Source of the DNA: Kordia periserrulae
GTDB lineage: Bacteria; Bacteroidota; Bacteroidia; Flavobacteriales; Flavobacteriaceae
Length of the DNA stretch: 64,000 nucleotides
Assembly (NCBI RefSeq): GCF_003054265.1
Contig: NZ_QBKT01000002.1
Span: forward strand, 496,001-560,000
Reading direction: 5' to 3'
In this document: positions 29,081 to 38,869 of the stretch, one piece after another
How the letters are laid out: the number at the start of each line of letters is the position of its first letter
How positions within the stretch are numbered: position 1 is the stretch's first letter
Position numbers and translations under genes: made by a program
The notes under the pieces: model-generated
The model's input: the letters and a program-made list of their open reading frames with translations, nothing else
What the model was told of the DNA's origin: nothing
Databases searched by the model: none

Positions 29081-31240
29081 ATGACAGCAGCAGCACTGAA
29101 AGACCTGGAAGATAAATTATGGGAATCGGCAAATAATTTAAGAGCCAATTCCGGGCTCAAATCAAGCGAATATGCGACGCCTGTTTTGGGACTCATATTC
29201 CTAAAATATGCCGATAATAAATACAAACAAGTAGAAGATGAAATTGAAGCTGCATTAGAAGCGCAAAAAACATCACGAAATAAAAAGCAAGCACACGAAA
29301 TTGCCATTGACAAATGTGGTTTTCACTTGCCTGATACGGCACGTTTTGACTACCTTTTAAATCTTCCTGAAAAGGAAAGCATGGCAAGCGCCATCAAAGC
29401 CGCTATGGAGGGTATAGAGCGTACACAAGAAGAAAAAAACAAAAACATACTTCCCAAAGATGAATACGCGAGTATTGAAAAAAGTGATCGTAAAATTCTG
29501 CCCGAATTGCTCAAAGCACTTTCCGACATTCCCGAAGATGCCGAAGGCGACGTGTTTGGTAAAATATACGAATACTTTTTAGGGAAATTTGCACTAAGCG
29601 AAGGACAAAAAGGAGGACAATTTTTTACGCCAACATCCGTAGTAAAATTTATTGTAGAAGTCATAGAACCGTATCACGGTACAGTGTACGATCCCGCCTG
29701 TGGAAGTGGCGGTATGTTTGTACAATCGGCAGAGTTTATTAGGAAGCGAACAGATAAAGATGCTTCGGATGCTATTTACGTTTCTGGACAAGAGAAAACA
29801 GGCGACACCGTAAAGTTGGCGAAAATGAACTTAATGGTTAACGGATTGCGGGGCGATATCAAACAAGCCAACTCTTATGCAGACGATCCGTACGATAGCT
29901 ATGGTGCGTTTGACTTTGTTATGGCAAATCCGCCGTTTAATGTAAAATCAGTAAAAGAAAGTACGGTAAAAAACGACAAACGTTTTACTGCGTTTGGATT
30001 GCCAAAAAACAAAGGCAAAAAAGAAGACAAAATAACCGATGCCAACTACTTGTGGGTAAGCTTATTTGCTACTTCACTAAATGACACAGGACGCGCAGGT
30101 TTTGTTATGGCAAACTCTGCTAGTGATGCGCGCAATTCGGAATATGATATCCGTAAGCAAGTGGTTGATGCTGGTATTGTAGATGTAATGGTGACCATGC
30201 CATCCAATATGTTTTATACCGTAACCTTGCCAGCCACCCTATGGTTTTTTGACAAGGCAAAAGTAAACACCGACCGAAAAGACAAAATTCTCTTTATAGA
30301 TGCCCGTAATGTATATAAGCAACTTACTCGCGCGCACCGCGAATGGACCGAAGAACACGTACGAAACCTTGGGATGATTACACGCTTATACCGTGGGCAA
30401 AACGACCGTTTTATCAACTTGGTAAACGAGTACTTGCAAAAAGCACAGCCGTTAGTAATGGAGAGTGAAAAAAGTTTGGAAAACTATATTTTACAGCTAC
30501 AATACCAAACAGAGTATTTAGAAAAATACATCACGGAAGCTACACCGCAACACACCAAAGCGCAACTTAAAAAGAAAGAAACCTTTGCGTGGACTAGTAA
30601 ATGGAAAGCCTTGCAACAAACTGCCATTGCCTTCCCCGATACTTTTCCGTATGCTGGCGACATACAAAAGAAAATAACAACCGTAGTTGAAGCTACCCAA
30701 ACACAAACCGTAGCCGAAGCCAATACGGCGCAACAACAATTGGCTAGTGAATTACAAAACTTAGTGGAAAGCCACCAAGCACACCAAAAAGTATTGGCAA
30801 ACTATGTAAAACAACTAGAAGCCTTGTTGGTATTTGCCGAAAAACAACTCAAACTAAAAAAGAAAAATGTTTGGAACAGTTGCTTTGCCAAAGCACCTAA
30901 AAAAGTGTTAGAAGTAGCGCAAAAAGAATATAGAAAGCCATTTGATGAACTTGCCTATTACTACGAAAGCATGGCATGGTTGCACCAACGCTTTCCAAAA
31001 GCGGAATACCAAGATGTCGTAGGACTTTGCAAACTAGCCGACCAACAAGAAATAGTGGATGAACAAGACTATTCCCTAAACCCAGGACGCTATGTAGGTG
31101 TGGAGATAGAAGAAGATCACTTGACGGAGGAAGAGTTTTCAGAGAAAATGAAAACGTTTAATAAAGAGTTACAAGCTTTAAATAAACATTCTAATACTTT
31201 AGAAACTGAAATTAATAGTGCAATCTCTAAATTATTTTGA
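29081..31240 (+). CDS. hsdM: Type I restriction-modification DNA methyltransferase subunit
   Basis: A 719-aa N6-adenine methyltransferase, the M subunit of a type I system. The N-terminal helical domain starts ALKDLEDKLWESANNLRAN and GLIFLKYADNKY. The SAM-binding motif DPACGSGGMFVQS lies near residue 205 and the catalytic NPPF near 283. The last 270 residues include long charged and probably coiled-coil stretches (LQNLVESHQAHQKVLANYV), making the protein longer than many HsdM. That part probably contacts HsdS. Its TGA stop overlaps the ATG of hsdS (TGATG), a sign of translational coupling. With hsdR downstream it forms a complete system. Confidence 0.96.
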   Translation: MTAAALKDLEDKLWESANNLRANSGLKSSEYATPVLGLIFLKYADNKYKQVEDEIEAALEAQKTSRNKKQAHEIAIDKCGFHLPDTARFDYLLNLPEKESMASAIKAAMEGIERTQEEKNKNILPKDEYASIEKSDRKILPELLKALSDIPEDAEGDVFGKIYEYFLGKFALSEGQKGGQFFTPTSVVKFIVEVIEPYHGTVYDPACGSGGMFVQSAEFIRKRTDKDASDAIYVSGQEKTGDTVKLAKMNLMVNGLRGDIKQANSYADDPYDSYGAFDFVMANPPFNVKSVKESTVKNDKRFTAFGLPKNKGKKEDKITDANYLWVSLFATSLNDTGRAGFVMANSASDARNSEYDIRKQVVDAGIVDVMVTMPSNMFYTVTLPATLWFFDKAKVNTDRKDKILFIDARNVYKQLTRAHREWTEEHVRNLGMITRLYRGQNDRFINLVNEYLQKAQPLVMESEKSLENYILQLQYQTEYLEKYITEATPQHTKAQLKKKETFAWTSKWKALQQTAIAFPDTFPYAGDIQKKITTVVEATQTQTVAEANTAQQQLASELQNLVESHQAHQKVLANYVKQLEALLVFAEKQLKLKKKNVWNSCFAKAPKKVLEVAQKEYRKPFDELAYYYESMAWLHQRFPKAEYQDVVGLCKLADQQEIVDEQDYSLNPGRYVGVEIEEDHLTEEEFSEKMKTFNKELQALNKHSNTLETEINSAISKLF

Positions 31241-32421
31241 TGGAAAATAGGATAATGGCTTTAAGAGAATTAATAAATGATACGATAGATTATAGAGGGA
31301 AAACACCTCCAAAGTGTGATTCTGGAGTGGCGGTAGTTTCTGCTGCAAATATTAAAAAAGGCAAAATTATTCTTGATGGAAAGTATTTATCTTTAGATCT
31401 TTATGAAAAGTGGACTACAAGAGGATTTATAAAGCCAGGTGATATATTAATAACAACGGAAGCACCTGTTGGAGAAATAGCAAGAGTTCCTGATGATCGA
31501 ACATATTTAACTTCTCGTAGAGTTTTTGCATTACAGGTAAATGAAGAAGTCGCTAATGAAACTTTTATTTATTATTACTTACTTACGGAAGGTGTTAAAA
31601 GATATTTTGAATCTATTTCACATGGAGCCACAGTACCAAGAATATATAAAGATGAAATTTTAGATTTAAAAATAAACCTTCCACCACTACCAACCCAACA
31701 AAAAATTGCCTCCATACTCTCTGCTTATGATGATCTCATAGAAAACAACAACAAACGCATTCAGCTATTGGAAGAAATGGCTTCCGAAATTTACAAAGAA
31801 TGGTTTGTACGCTTGCGTTTTCCTAACTATCAAGATACTAGTATTGAAAATGGGGTGCCTGAGGGTTGGGAGAAGAAACGTCTGAAAGATTTGATAGTTT
31901 TTGAAAAAGGAAAAAATCCTAAAGAAATTTATGAAGATGAAGTAGAAAATAGTATGCCTTATCTTAATATGGATGCAATAGATAAAGGAGGAAAAAGTTG
32001 GGTTTCTATTGAAAAACAAATTGTAGTTAATAAATCAGATGTAATAATGGTGATGGACGGATCGCGTTCAAGTCTTGTTTTTAGAGGAAAAGAAGGAGCG
32101 GTTGGTAACACATTATCAAAGTTAAGATTTACAGATGATGAATATATTACTGTAAAAAATACTATGCTGTATCACTTCCTAAAATTAAATCATAAATCTA
32201 TAAAAACTAATAATACAGGAAGTGCTATTCCACATGCAAATAAAAAGTATATACATTCATTATCTTTTTTGATTCCATCAGATGATATAATGGATGATTT
32301 TAATAAAAGTGTAGTATCTATTCATGAATTAATAGACAACTTATATGATAAAAACAACTTCTTACAACAAACCCGTGATTTGCTGTTACCACGGTTGATT
32401 AGTGGGAAGTTGGAGTTGTAA
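31240..32421 (+). CDS. hsdS: Type I restriction-modification specificity subunit
   Basis: I chose the ATG at 31240, overlapping the hsdM stop by one base; the longer frame uses TTG. The 393-aa protein has two target-recognition domains (about 1-145 and 200-365), each ahead of a conserved helical repeat. The first spacer reads LPPLPTQQKIASILSAYDDL and ENNNKRIQLLEEMASEIYKEW; the second is NFLQQTRDLLLPRLISGKLEL. It determines the bipartite DNA target of the methyltransferase and nuclease. Such genes are recombination-prone, but no second or partial hsdS is present here. A and T are denser in the recognition-domain codons than in the spacers, which fits domain exchange. Confidence 0.95.
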   Translation: MENRIMALRELINDTIDYRGKTPPKCDSGVAVVSAANIKKGKIILDGKYLSLDLYEKWTTRGFIKPGDILITTEAPVGEIARVPDDRTYLTSRRVFALQVNEEVANETFIYYYLLTEGVKRYFESISHGATVPRIYKDEILDLKINLPPLPTQQKIASILSAYDDLIENNNKRIQLLEEMASEIYKEWFVRLRFPNYQDTSIENGVPEGWEKKRLKDLIVFEKGKNPKEIYEDEVENSMPYLNMDAIDKGGKSWVSIEKQIVVNKSDVIMVMDGSRSSLVFRGKEGAVGNTLSKLRFTDDEYITVKNTMLYHFLKLNHKSIKTNNTGSAIPHANKKYIHSLSFLIPSDDIMDDFNKSVVSIHELIDNLYDKNNFLQQTRDLLLPRLISGKLEL

Positions 32422-32955
32422 TTTAGAATTCGGAATTATGAATTCAGAATTAGTTTACTTCATTACGAGGAAGCATGACGAAGTAATCTGTTTATTTTAG
32501 AACGTATATGTTATTAAAAGTAACAGATAGCTTCACTGCGTTCGCTATGACGTAACAAAGAAATCAGAAACGTCACTGCGAGGAGTCTGTGACGTGGCAG
32601 TTTGTTTGTTATGATACGTATACGTCAGTTCGATTTCTATGATAAAAGCAAGGAGTGAATTTGTCATATCGCAGTCGAGATAAGCAAATTTGTATCAAGA
32701 ACAGCTACGAATATCGAAGCACTTCTCGATACAATTTTCTTCATTTCATTTCGAAAATCACTCGAAGTGACGTTTGGAGTGTATAAGACTAATTTGTCAA
32801 AATAATAAATTGCGGCATTGGTACATTTTCAAACGATACATTATAAAAATTACACTGAACATAGTTGAAATGTGCTAAATTCAGCAGAAAGTTTTATCTT
32901 ACGAAGATGTAATATGCAAGTCGTGTCTTATAAATACCTTGAAGAATAAAAACCG
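32422..32955. other. Intergenic gap between hsdS and hsdR with dispersed repeats
   Basis: This 534-bp gap splits the restriction operon. It carries CATTACGAGGAAGCATGACG, AACGTCACTGCGAGGAG plus GACGTGGCAG (shared with 23627-23680), GTCATATCGCAGTCGAGATA, and a TTCTCGATACAATTTTC / CACTCGAAGTGACGTTT element. No tRNA or reading frame of interest is seen. hsdR may therefore have its own promoter. Confidence 0.75.
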
Positions 32956-35900
32956 ATGGCAAACTACCTTAGCGAAGACGACATAGAACAAGCAGATATT
33001 GACTTGTTTATCAATAAACTTGGTTATGACGAACATCTCAACGCAAGTGGTCATAAACTTTTAGGTCGCAACAGCCTTAAAGAAGTTGTTTTAAGAGATC
33101 GTTTGTATGATAAACTCAAAGAACTCAATCCGGAACTTCCTGAAGCTGCCACAACAGATGCCTTTGAGAAGCTTACCGAAAGTCGTGCTTCCCTATCTGC
33201 CATACAGGCAAACAAAGAAGTTTATGAATACCTAAAAAACGGTGTGCCCGTTACCTATACCAATGCCGAAGGCAAAGATGTGCCCGCAGCCGTAAAAGTA
33301 ATCAACTTTGCAAACCCCGCAGCCAATGAATTTTTGGTAGTATCGCAATTAACCATCCAATACCGAGACCTAGAACGTCATCGTCGCCCAGATGTATTAC
33401 TGTACATTAACGGTTTACCGTTGGTATTTATAGAACTCAAAAACGCTAGTGAAAAAGTGCGCAAAGGTTTTGACGATAACTTAACCGACTACAAACGCGA
33501 CATTCCACAACTATTTGATTATAACTTACTTGTTTGTATCTCCAATGGAATACAAACCCGTATTGGAAGTTTTAATGCCGATTGGGAACACTTTTTCCCT
33601 TGGATTCGTAAAGACGATACGGCAGTAAACAAAAATCAGCTCAACTTAGCTGAGGTAGAAGCGCAGAAACGCCTAAGTTTGGAATACTTTTGCGAGCATC
33701 TGTGCAATAAAATTACATTGCTAGATTATTTAGAAAACTTTGTACTGTATCATAATAATTCAGCTAAAATCATTGCTAAAAACCATCAATACATTGGTGT
33801 TAACAATGCTATTAAAGTATTTAAAGATCGTGAAAACCGCGATGGAAAGTTAGGAGTTTATTGGCATACACAAGGTTCAGGAAAATCGTATTCTATGATT
33901 TTCTTTTCGCAAAAAATAAAGCGAACCATTCCCGGAGATTTCTCTTTTCTTATCCTAACCGACCGTACCGATTTAGACGATCAAATCTTTAGAAACTTTG
34001 TAGAAACCGAAGCCATTACAGGCGTAAGCAATCCTAAAAGCAATCCGTACCGTCCTAAAAGTAGGGCAGAGTTGTTGGAGTTTTTAGCACAAAACAAAAG
34101 CTATGTCTTTTCGCTCATTCAAAAATTTGGAATCAAACGCGGTTTACAATTCAAAAAAATTACCGATCGCAGTAGTTGGATTGTCATGATTGATGAAGCG
34201 CATCGTTCGCAATACAAAACTCTGGCAGACAACTTGCGCATAGGACTCCCCAACGCACAATATATGGCATTTACAGGAACGCCTATTATTAAAGGAGGAC
34301 TTACGGAACGTTGGTTTGGTGATTACGTGTCGGAATACAACTTTGCTCAAGCTATTGAAGATGAAGCTACCGTGCCATTATTCTATAAAAAGCATGTACC
34401 GTCTATGGTAAATGTAGAAGATGATTTGGTAGCCGCTGCCGCGGAAATATTAGAAGACGAAAACATTTCGGAAGAAGAAGAACAAAAGTTGAATCGTGAA
34501 TACAGCACGATTATGGAAGTGGTAAAACGCGACGATCGTTTAAATGAAGTCGCCAAAGACATTGTACAACATTATCCGTCGCGTTTAGACATGGTAGATG
34601 AAGAAGGCAATCGAAAACCCATGAAAGCCATGGTGGTTTGTATAGACAAATATACGGCGGCAAAGATGTATGAAAAGGTACAGTATTATCAAGGAGAACG
34701 CATTAAAGAATTAAAGCGAACAATAAAACAAACCTTTCACAAAGAAACGCGTGCACGCTATTATCGTGAAGTAGATTTTATAAAAGAAACGGATATGGCA
34801 GTCGTAATCAGTAAAGACAAAAGTGACGAAGCGCGTTTTAAAAAGAAAGGTTTGGATGTTACTAAATACCACAACATGGTAGATGCAAGAGATAGTGATG
34901 GCAGAAGTGTAGAAGATTATTTTAAAGATGCCAATCATCCATTGCGTATCGTATTTGTAACCGCCATGTGGCTTACAGGCTTTGATGCGCCATCGGTATC
35001 TACATTGTATTTAGACAAACCTTTGCAAAATCATAACCTAATGCAAACCATAGCGCGTGCCAACAGGGTATTTTCGGCAAAGAAAAACGGATTGGTCATT
35101 GATTACTTTGGTGTATTTAGAAACTTGAAAAAAGCATTAGCCGTCTATGCACAAGGAAGTAGCAGTACAGTTTCGGACGACGATGAGATGCCAATTCAAG
35201 AATTTGAGGAGTTAATCGTTATTCTTGAAGCTGCCATTGCGGAAGGCATGCAGTATTGTAAGGACAACAGAGCCGACTTACAAGAAATTATAAAGCTTGG
35301 CGAAAAGGATTTTGGAGAGGTTCGTTTATTTGCTGAATATGCTGACGTTTTATTGCGTAATGATGATATTAAGAAGCAGTTTAAATTATATACCAATTCT
35401 ATCGTTTCTTTATACGATTCTTGTAAGCCAGATATATACAATTACCCAATCATAAAACAGCAAAAAGAAGTTTTTGAATACTTAAGGAATGTGGTAGATC
35501 GTAATGCAGGAAGTGATGCACGTATGGACAATGTTCGCGTTCGCGTAGATGCATTATTAGATGAGTCTATCTTGAAATCAGAAGATGCCGTTGGCGAAGA
35601 AGACATCAAGTATGAAATAACTCACCACAAGCAAATAGATTTAAGTAAGTTAGACATTGACGCACTGCGAGAAAAGTTTAAAGAAACCGAAACAAAGAAT
35701 ATCGCTTTTACAGATTTACGCCACTTTTTGGAAGTAAAGCTGCAACACATGATTCGCGAAAACAAAACACGTACACGTTTCTTAGAACGTTTTCAAGAAA
35801 TATTGGACGAGTACAATTCGGGAAGTCTTGACGTAGAAGAAGTTTACGAACAGGCAATCCAGTTTACAAAAGATGTTGAAAAAGAAGAAGAACGCCATAT

Positions 35901-36231
35901 ACGTGAAGGGCTTACACCGGAAGAACTTGAAATCTACGATTTACTTTGCAGGGAAAAGCTCACCAAAGCAGAATTGCAACGTGTAAAATTGGCAAGCAAA
36001 CATGTATTGGCACGCTTAAAACAAGAAAAGGAAAAGCTTTTTGTGATAGATTGGTACAAATCATACAAAACCCGCGTACGTGTACAAAATACCATCAAAG
36101 ACTTATTAGATGATAACGATAATGGCTTACCAGATAGCTATGATGAGAACATCTTTGCTGAGAAAAGTGAAATCATCTTTGATCATATATTTAATAGTGC
36201 GTTGAATGGTAGTGGGGAATGGGTAGCTTAA
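32956..36231 (+). CDS. hsdR: Type I restriction endonuclease subunit R
   Basis: A 1091-aa motor and nuclease subunit. The PD-(D/E)XK nuclease domain is N-terminal: P145-D146 in RHRRPDVLLY and E160-x-K162 in LVFIELKNASEKV. The superfamily-2 translocase follows, with Walker A TQGSGKSYSM near 305, DEAH in IDEAHRSQY near 411, FTGTPI, and TARVFVTAMWLTGFDAP/ARANRVF-type motifs in the second RecA domain. The C-terminal helical part binds the methyltransferase. It cleaves unmodified DNA after translocation. All key residues appear present, so the system looks intact. mcrB begins 32 bp after its stop. Confidence 0.96.
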   Translation: MANYLSEDDIEQADIDLFINKLGYDEHLNASGHKLLGRNSLKEVVLRDRLYDKLKELNPELPEAATTDAFEKLTESRASLSAIQANKEVYEYLKNGVPVTYTNAEGKDVPAAVKVINFANPAANEFLVVSQLTIQYRDLERHRRPDVLLYINGLPLVFIELKNASEKVRKGFDDNLTDYKRDIPQLFDYNLLVCISNGIQTRIGSFNADWEHFFPWIRKDDTAVNKNQLNLAEVEAQKRLSLEYFCEHLCNKITLLDYLENFVLYHNNSAKIIAKNHQYIGVNNAIKVFKDRENRDGKLGVYWHTQGSGKSYSMIFFSQKIKRTIPGDFSFLILTDRTDLDDQIFRNFVETEAITGVSNPKSNPYRPKSRAELLEFLAQNKSYVFSLIQKFGIKRGLQFKKITDRSSWIVMIDEAHRSQYKTLADNLRIGLPNAQYMAFTGTPIIKGGLTERWFGDYVSEYNFAQAIEDEATVPLFYKKHVPSMVNVEDDLVAAAAEILEDENISEEEEQKLNREYSTIMEVVKRDDRLNEVAKDIVQHYPSRLDMVDEEGNRKPMKAMVVCIDKYTAAKMYEKVQYYQGERIKELKRTIKQTFHKETRARYYREVDFIKETDMAVVISKDKSDEARFKKKGLDVTKYHNMVDARDSDGRSVEDYFKDANHPLRIVFVTAMWLTGFDAPSVSTLYLDKPLQNHNLMQTIARANRVFSAKKNGLVIDYFGVFRNLKKALAVYAQGSSSTVSDDDEMPIQEFEELIVILEAAIAEGMQYCKDNRADLQEIIKLGEKDFGEVRLFAEYADVLLRNDDIKKQFKLYTNSIVSLYDSCKPDIYNYPIIKQQKEVFEYLRNVVDRNAGSDARMDNVRVRVDALLDESILKSEDAVGEEDIKYEITHHKQIDLSKLDIDALREKFKETETKNIAFTDLRHFLEVKLQHMIRENKTRTRFLERFQEILDEYNSGSLDVEEVYEQAIQFTKDVEKEEERHIREGLTPEELEIYDLLCREKLTKAELQRVKLASKHVLARLKQEKEKLFVIDWYKSYKTRVRVQNTIKDLLDDNDNGLPDSYDENIFAEKSEIIFDHIFNSALNGSGEWVA

Positions 36232-36263
36232 TTGATAAATAGATTATAGAAGTTAATAATAGA

Positions 36264-38864
36264 ATGGAAAAATATACTTGGATTCCTTTTTTTGAAGAAT
36301 TAGAACAAAAAATATATTATCTGCGTAAATATAGAAACAGAGATAAAAGACTTATTGATACTTTAGAAAAAATTGATGTAGAAGTAAACCTAGAAGATAA
36401 GTATAAAGGTCAAAGTATAGAATTAAAAAGAATGGATCCTTTTACATTTTTAGAGATTATATTATTATCTGGATTTGAAAAAAGAAAAAAAGCGTTTGAA
36501 ACTTTGAGAACTCTATGGAATATAAAAGCTATTAGTCCATCAGATTTTAATGGCTTACAAAGTATTAGTATCAATAACAAAAAGTTTTTTCCGTATAAAG
36601 ATGACCGTAGAGTTAATGATGTAAACAATCTATGGTTATTATTTGAACAACTTCATCTTAAAAAAATTGAATCTCAATTATTTTCGTATGTATGTAACAT
36701 AAAATACTTTAGCTTTGAGAGGCTCACACATTCATTTTTTTTATACGCTCCTAAATACTATTTTCCTGTAACTCCCGAAACAAAGTTATACTTGAGTGAA
36801 AAATATGGTTTAAGTTTTCCGAATGAAAATCTAAATGATTATTTGAACTATATTAAATATTTAAGTTCCAATATTGAAAAGCCTTTCTACGTAATATCAC
36901 ATGAAGCACAGAAATATAATGAAGGTATAAAGAACCAAATAAAAATAAATGAAGAAGAAACTAAGCCTTGGAGCCTTGAAAACTTTAAAAATGAAGATGA
37001 TGGAAATCCTAAACCTTGGAGTATGAAAAAAGAGAATAAAAAGAAAAACTTGATAAGTCCTTTACCTATTGAGAAAAGTATAAAAAAAGTAGTGACAAGA
37101 GAAAATCGAAAAAAATTACATGCTCCAGAAGGGACTAATGTAGATAAAAACTACTACAGCGTAGGTTTCCACTGGGACGGAGATAAAAGTCAGTACGATC
37201 GCTTCATTAAAGAAGGCATTTGGGAAAATGGCTATGATGATAAGTTTTCAGATGTTGTTAATACTATTGAAATTGGGGATCAAATTGCATTAAAAACAGC
37301 CTACACAAAAAAAGAGAATGGAAAAACGATTTCTGCTACCAAAATATACAATGTAGGAACAGTAACGGATAATCCTAAAGATGGTAAAACTGTCAAAGTA
37401 GATTGGCAAGAAAACTTTGAACCGTATGAATTAATAGGGAAAGGTGTCTACCGAAAAACAATTAATAAAATTCAAGATACTGCTAATATTGATTTAATTT
37501 TTAATCATGACCAAAATCAAAGCAAGATATCTTCAACACCACCAAGTTTAGGAGTAGATGTAGGCGATTTAGCTTTAAATACGATTCTGTATGGACCACC
37601 TGGGACTGGAAAAACTTACAAATTACAGAATGAGTATTTCCCTTTGTTTACTACTCAAAAAGAACAGGTTACTCGCCAGCAATATGTAGAAAATATTATA
37701 GATGAACTTAAATGGTGGGAAGTGATAGCTTTAGCATTATTAGACTTGGGAAGACCAAGTAAAGTAGCAGAGATTAAGAGACACGAATTTATTGAGACTA
37801 AAAACGGTCTTTCTGAAATTAAAAGTTTAAATGCTCGTCTTTGGTCACAACTACAAACACACACCATTGAAGAAAGCGCGACAGTGAATACTTTGAAAAG
37901 GTCTTCAACAAATCTAATTTTTGATAAAACAGAAGATTCTTTCTGGTTTATTGTCGAAAAAGCAGAAGAACTTACTGAGAGTTTGGAAGGTATTTTAAGT
38001 GATATTAAAAATTTTACATCACAGGGTGGAGAAAACAGAAAACGCTACAAATTCGTCTCTTTTCACCAATCGTTTAGCTATGAGGACTTTATGGAAGGTA
38101 TAAAACCTGTGATGCTTTCAGAAGATGAGCCGCAAACAGAAGTCGCCTACGAAATACAAAAAGGGGCTTTTAAGCAATTGTGTGAACTTGCCGAAAAAGA
38201 TCCGAACAATCCGTATGCATTGTTTATTGATGAAATCAATCGCGGAAACATCTCCAATATTTTTGGAGAACTCATCACATTGATTGAAAAAGACAAGCGA
38301 AAAGGAGAAGCTAACGAGCTAAGTTTACATTTAACATATTCTAAAAAGCTATTCAGTGTTCCTAAAAACGTGTACATTATTGGTACTATGAACACCGCAG
38401 ACAGAAGTGTAGAAGCTTTAGACAATGCCTTGCGTAGACGTTTTGCTTTTGTAGAAATGATGCCTGATTATGAAGTATTACAACCAATAGAAGGTATCAG
38501 TACTAAGCATTTACTTGAAACTATAAATAAAAGACTCATTGCATTATTGGATAGAGAGCACCAAATTGGACATTCATATTTTATTGGATTGAACACAGTT
38601 GCAGAATTGATGGAAACATTTAATAAAAAAATCATTCCATTGCTACAAGAGTACTTTTACAATGATTATGATAAAATAGGAATGGTACTAGGAAATGGTT
38701 TTATTAAACGATTGACTTCTGATGTAAAATTTGCACAAGATTATGCTTCCGAAGAAGAGTATGAATTAAATCCAACGTATAAACTTGTATATCATCATGA
38801 TGAAGAAGAGTTTAGAGAATCTCTTACTAGTGCTGGCTTATTAGCCGTTGCGATAAATCTTTAG
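36264..38864 (+). CDS. mcrB: McrB-type GTPase of a type IV (McrBC) restriction system
   Basis: An 866-aa protein. Residues about 1-230 form an N-terminal region I do not recognise. About 295-395 is an EVE/PUA-like module (VGFHWDGDKSQYDRFIKEGI, WENFEPYELIGKGVYRKTI-type end), which may read modified bases. The AAA+ motor has Walker A LYGPPGTGKTYKL near 441, FHQSFSYEDFMEGIKP, Walker B LFIDEINRGNISNIFGELI near 652, and the McrB hallmark MNTADRSVEALDNALRRRF near 708. McrB translocates DNA using GTP and works with McrC. The long region between Walker A and B (about 200 residues) carries an inserted helical segment. mcrC follows after 5 bp. Confidence 0.94.
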   Translation: MEKYTWIPFFEELEQKIYYLRKYRNRDKRLIDTLEKIDVEVNLEDKYKGQSIELKRMDPFTFLEIILLSGFEKRKKAFETLRTLWNIKAISPSDFNGLQSISINNKKFFPYKDDRRVNDVNNLWLLFEQLHLKKIESQLFSYVCNIKYFSFERLTHSFFLYAPKYYFPVTPETKLYLSEKYGLSFPNENLNDYLNYIKYLSSNIEKPFYVISHEAQKYNEGIKNQIKINEEETKPWSLENFKNEDDGNPKPWSMKKENKKKNLISPLPIEKSIKKVVTRENRKKLHAPEGTNVDKNYYSVGFHWDGDKSQYDRFIKEGIWENGYDDKFSDVVNTIEIGDQIALKTAYTKKENGKTISATKIYNVGTVTDNPKDGKTVKVDWQENFEPYELIGKGVYRKTINKIQDTANIDLIFNHDQNQSKISSTPPSLGVDVGDLALNTILYGPPGTGKTYKLQNEYFPLFTTQKEQVTRQQYVENIIDELKWWEVIALALLDLGRPSKVAEIKRHEFIETKNGLSEIKSLNARLWSQLQTHTIEESATVNTLKRSSTNLIFDKTEDSFWFIVEKAEELTESLEGILSDIKNFTSQGGENRKRYKFVSFHQSFSYEDFMEGIKPVMLSEDEPQTEVAYEIQKGAFKQLCELAEKDPNNPYALFIDEINRGNISNIFGELITLIEKDKRKGEANELSLHLTYSKKLFSVPKNVYIIGTMNTADRSVEALDNALRRRFAFVEMMPDYEVLQPIEGISTKHLLETINKRLIALLDREHQIGHSYFIGLNTVAELMETFNKKIIPLLQEYFYNDYDKIGMVLGNGFIKRLTSDVKFAQDYASEEEYELNPTYKLVYHHDEEEFRESLTSAGLLAVAINL

Positions 38865-38869
38865 TACTA

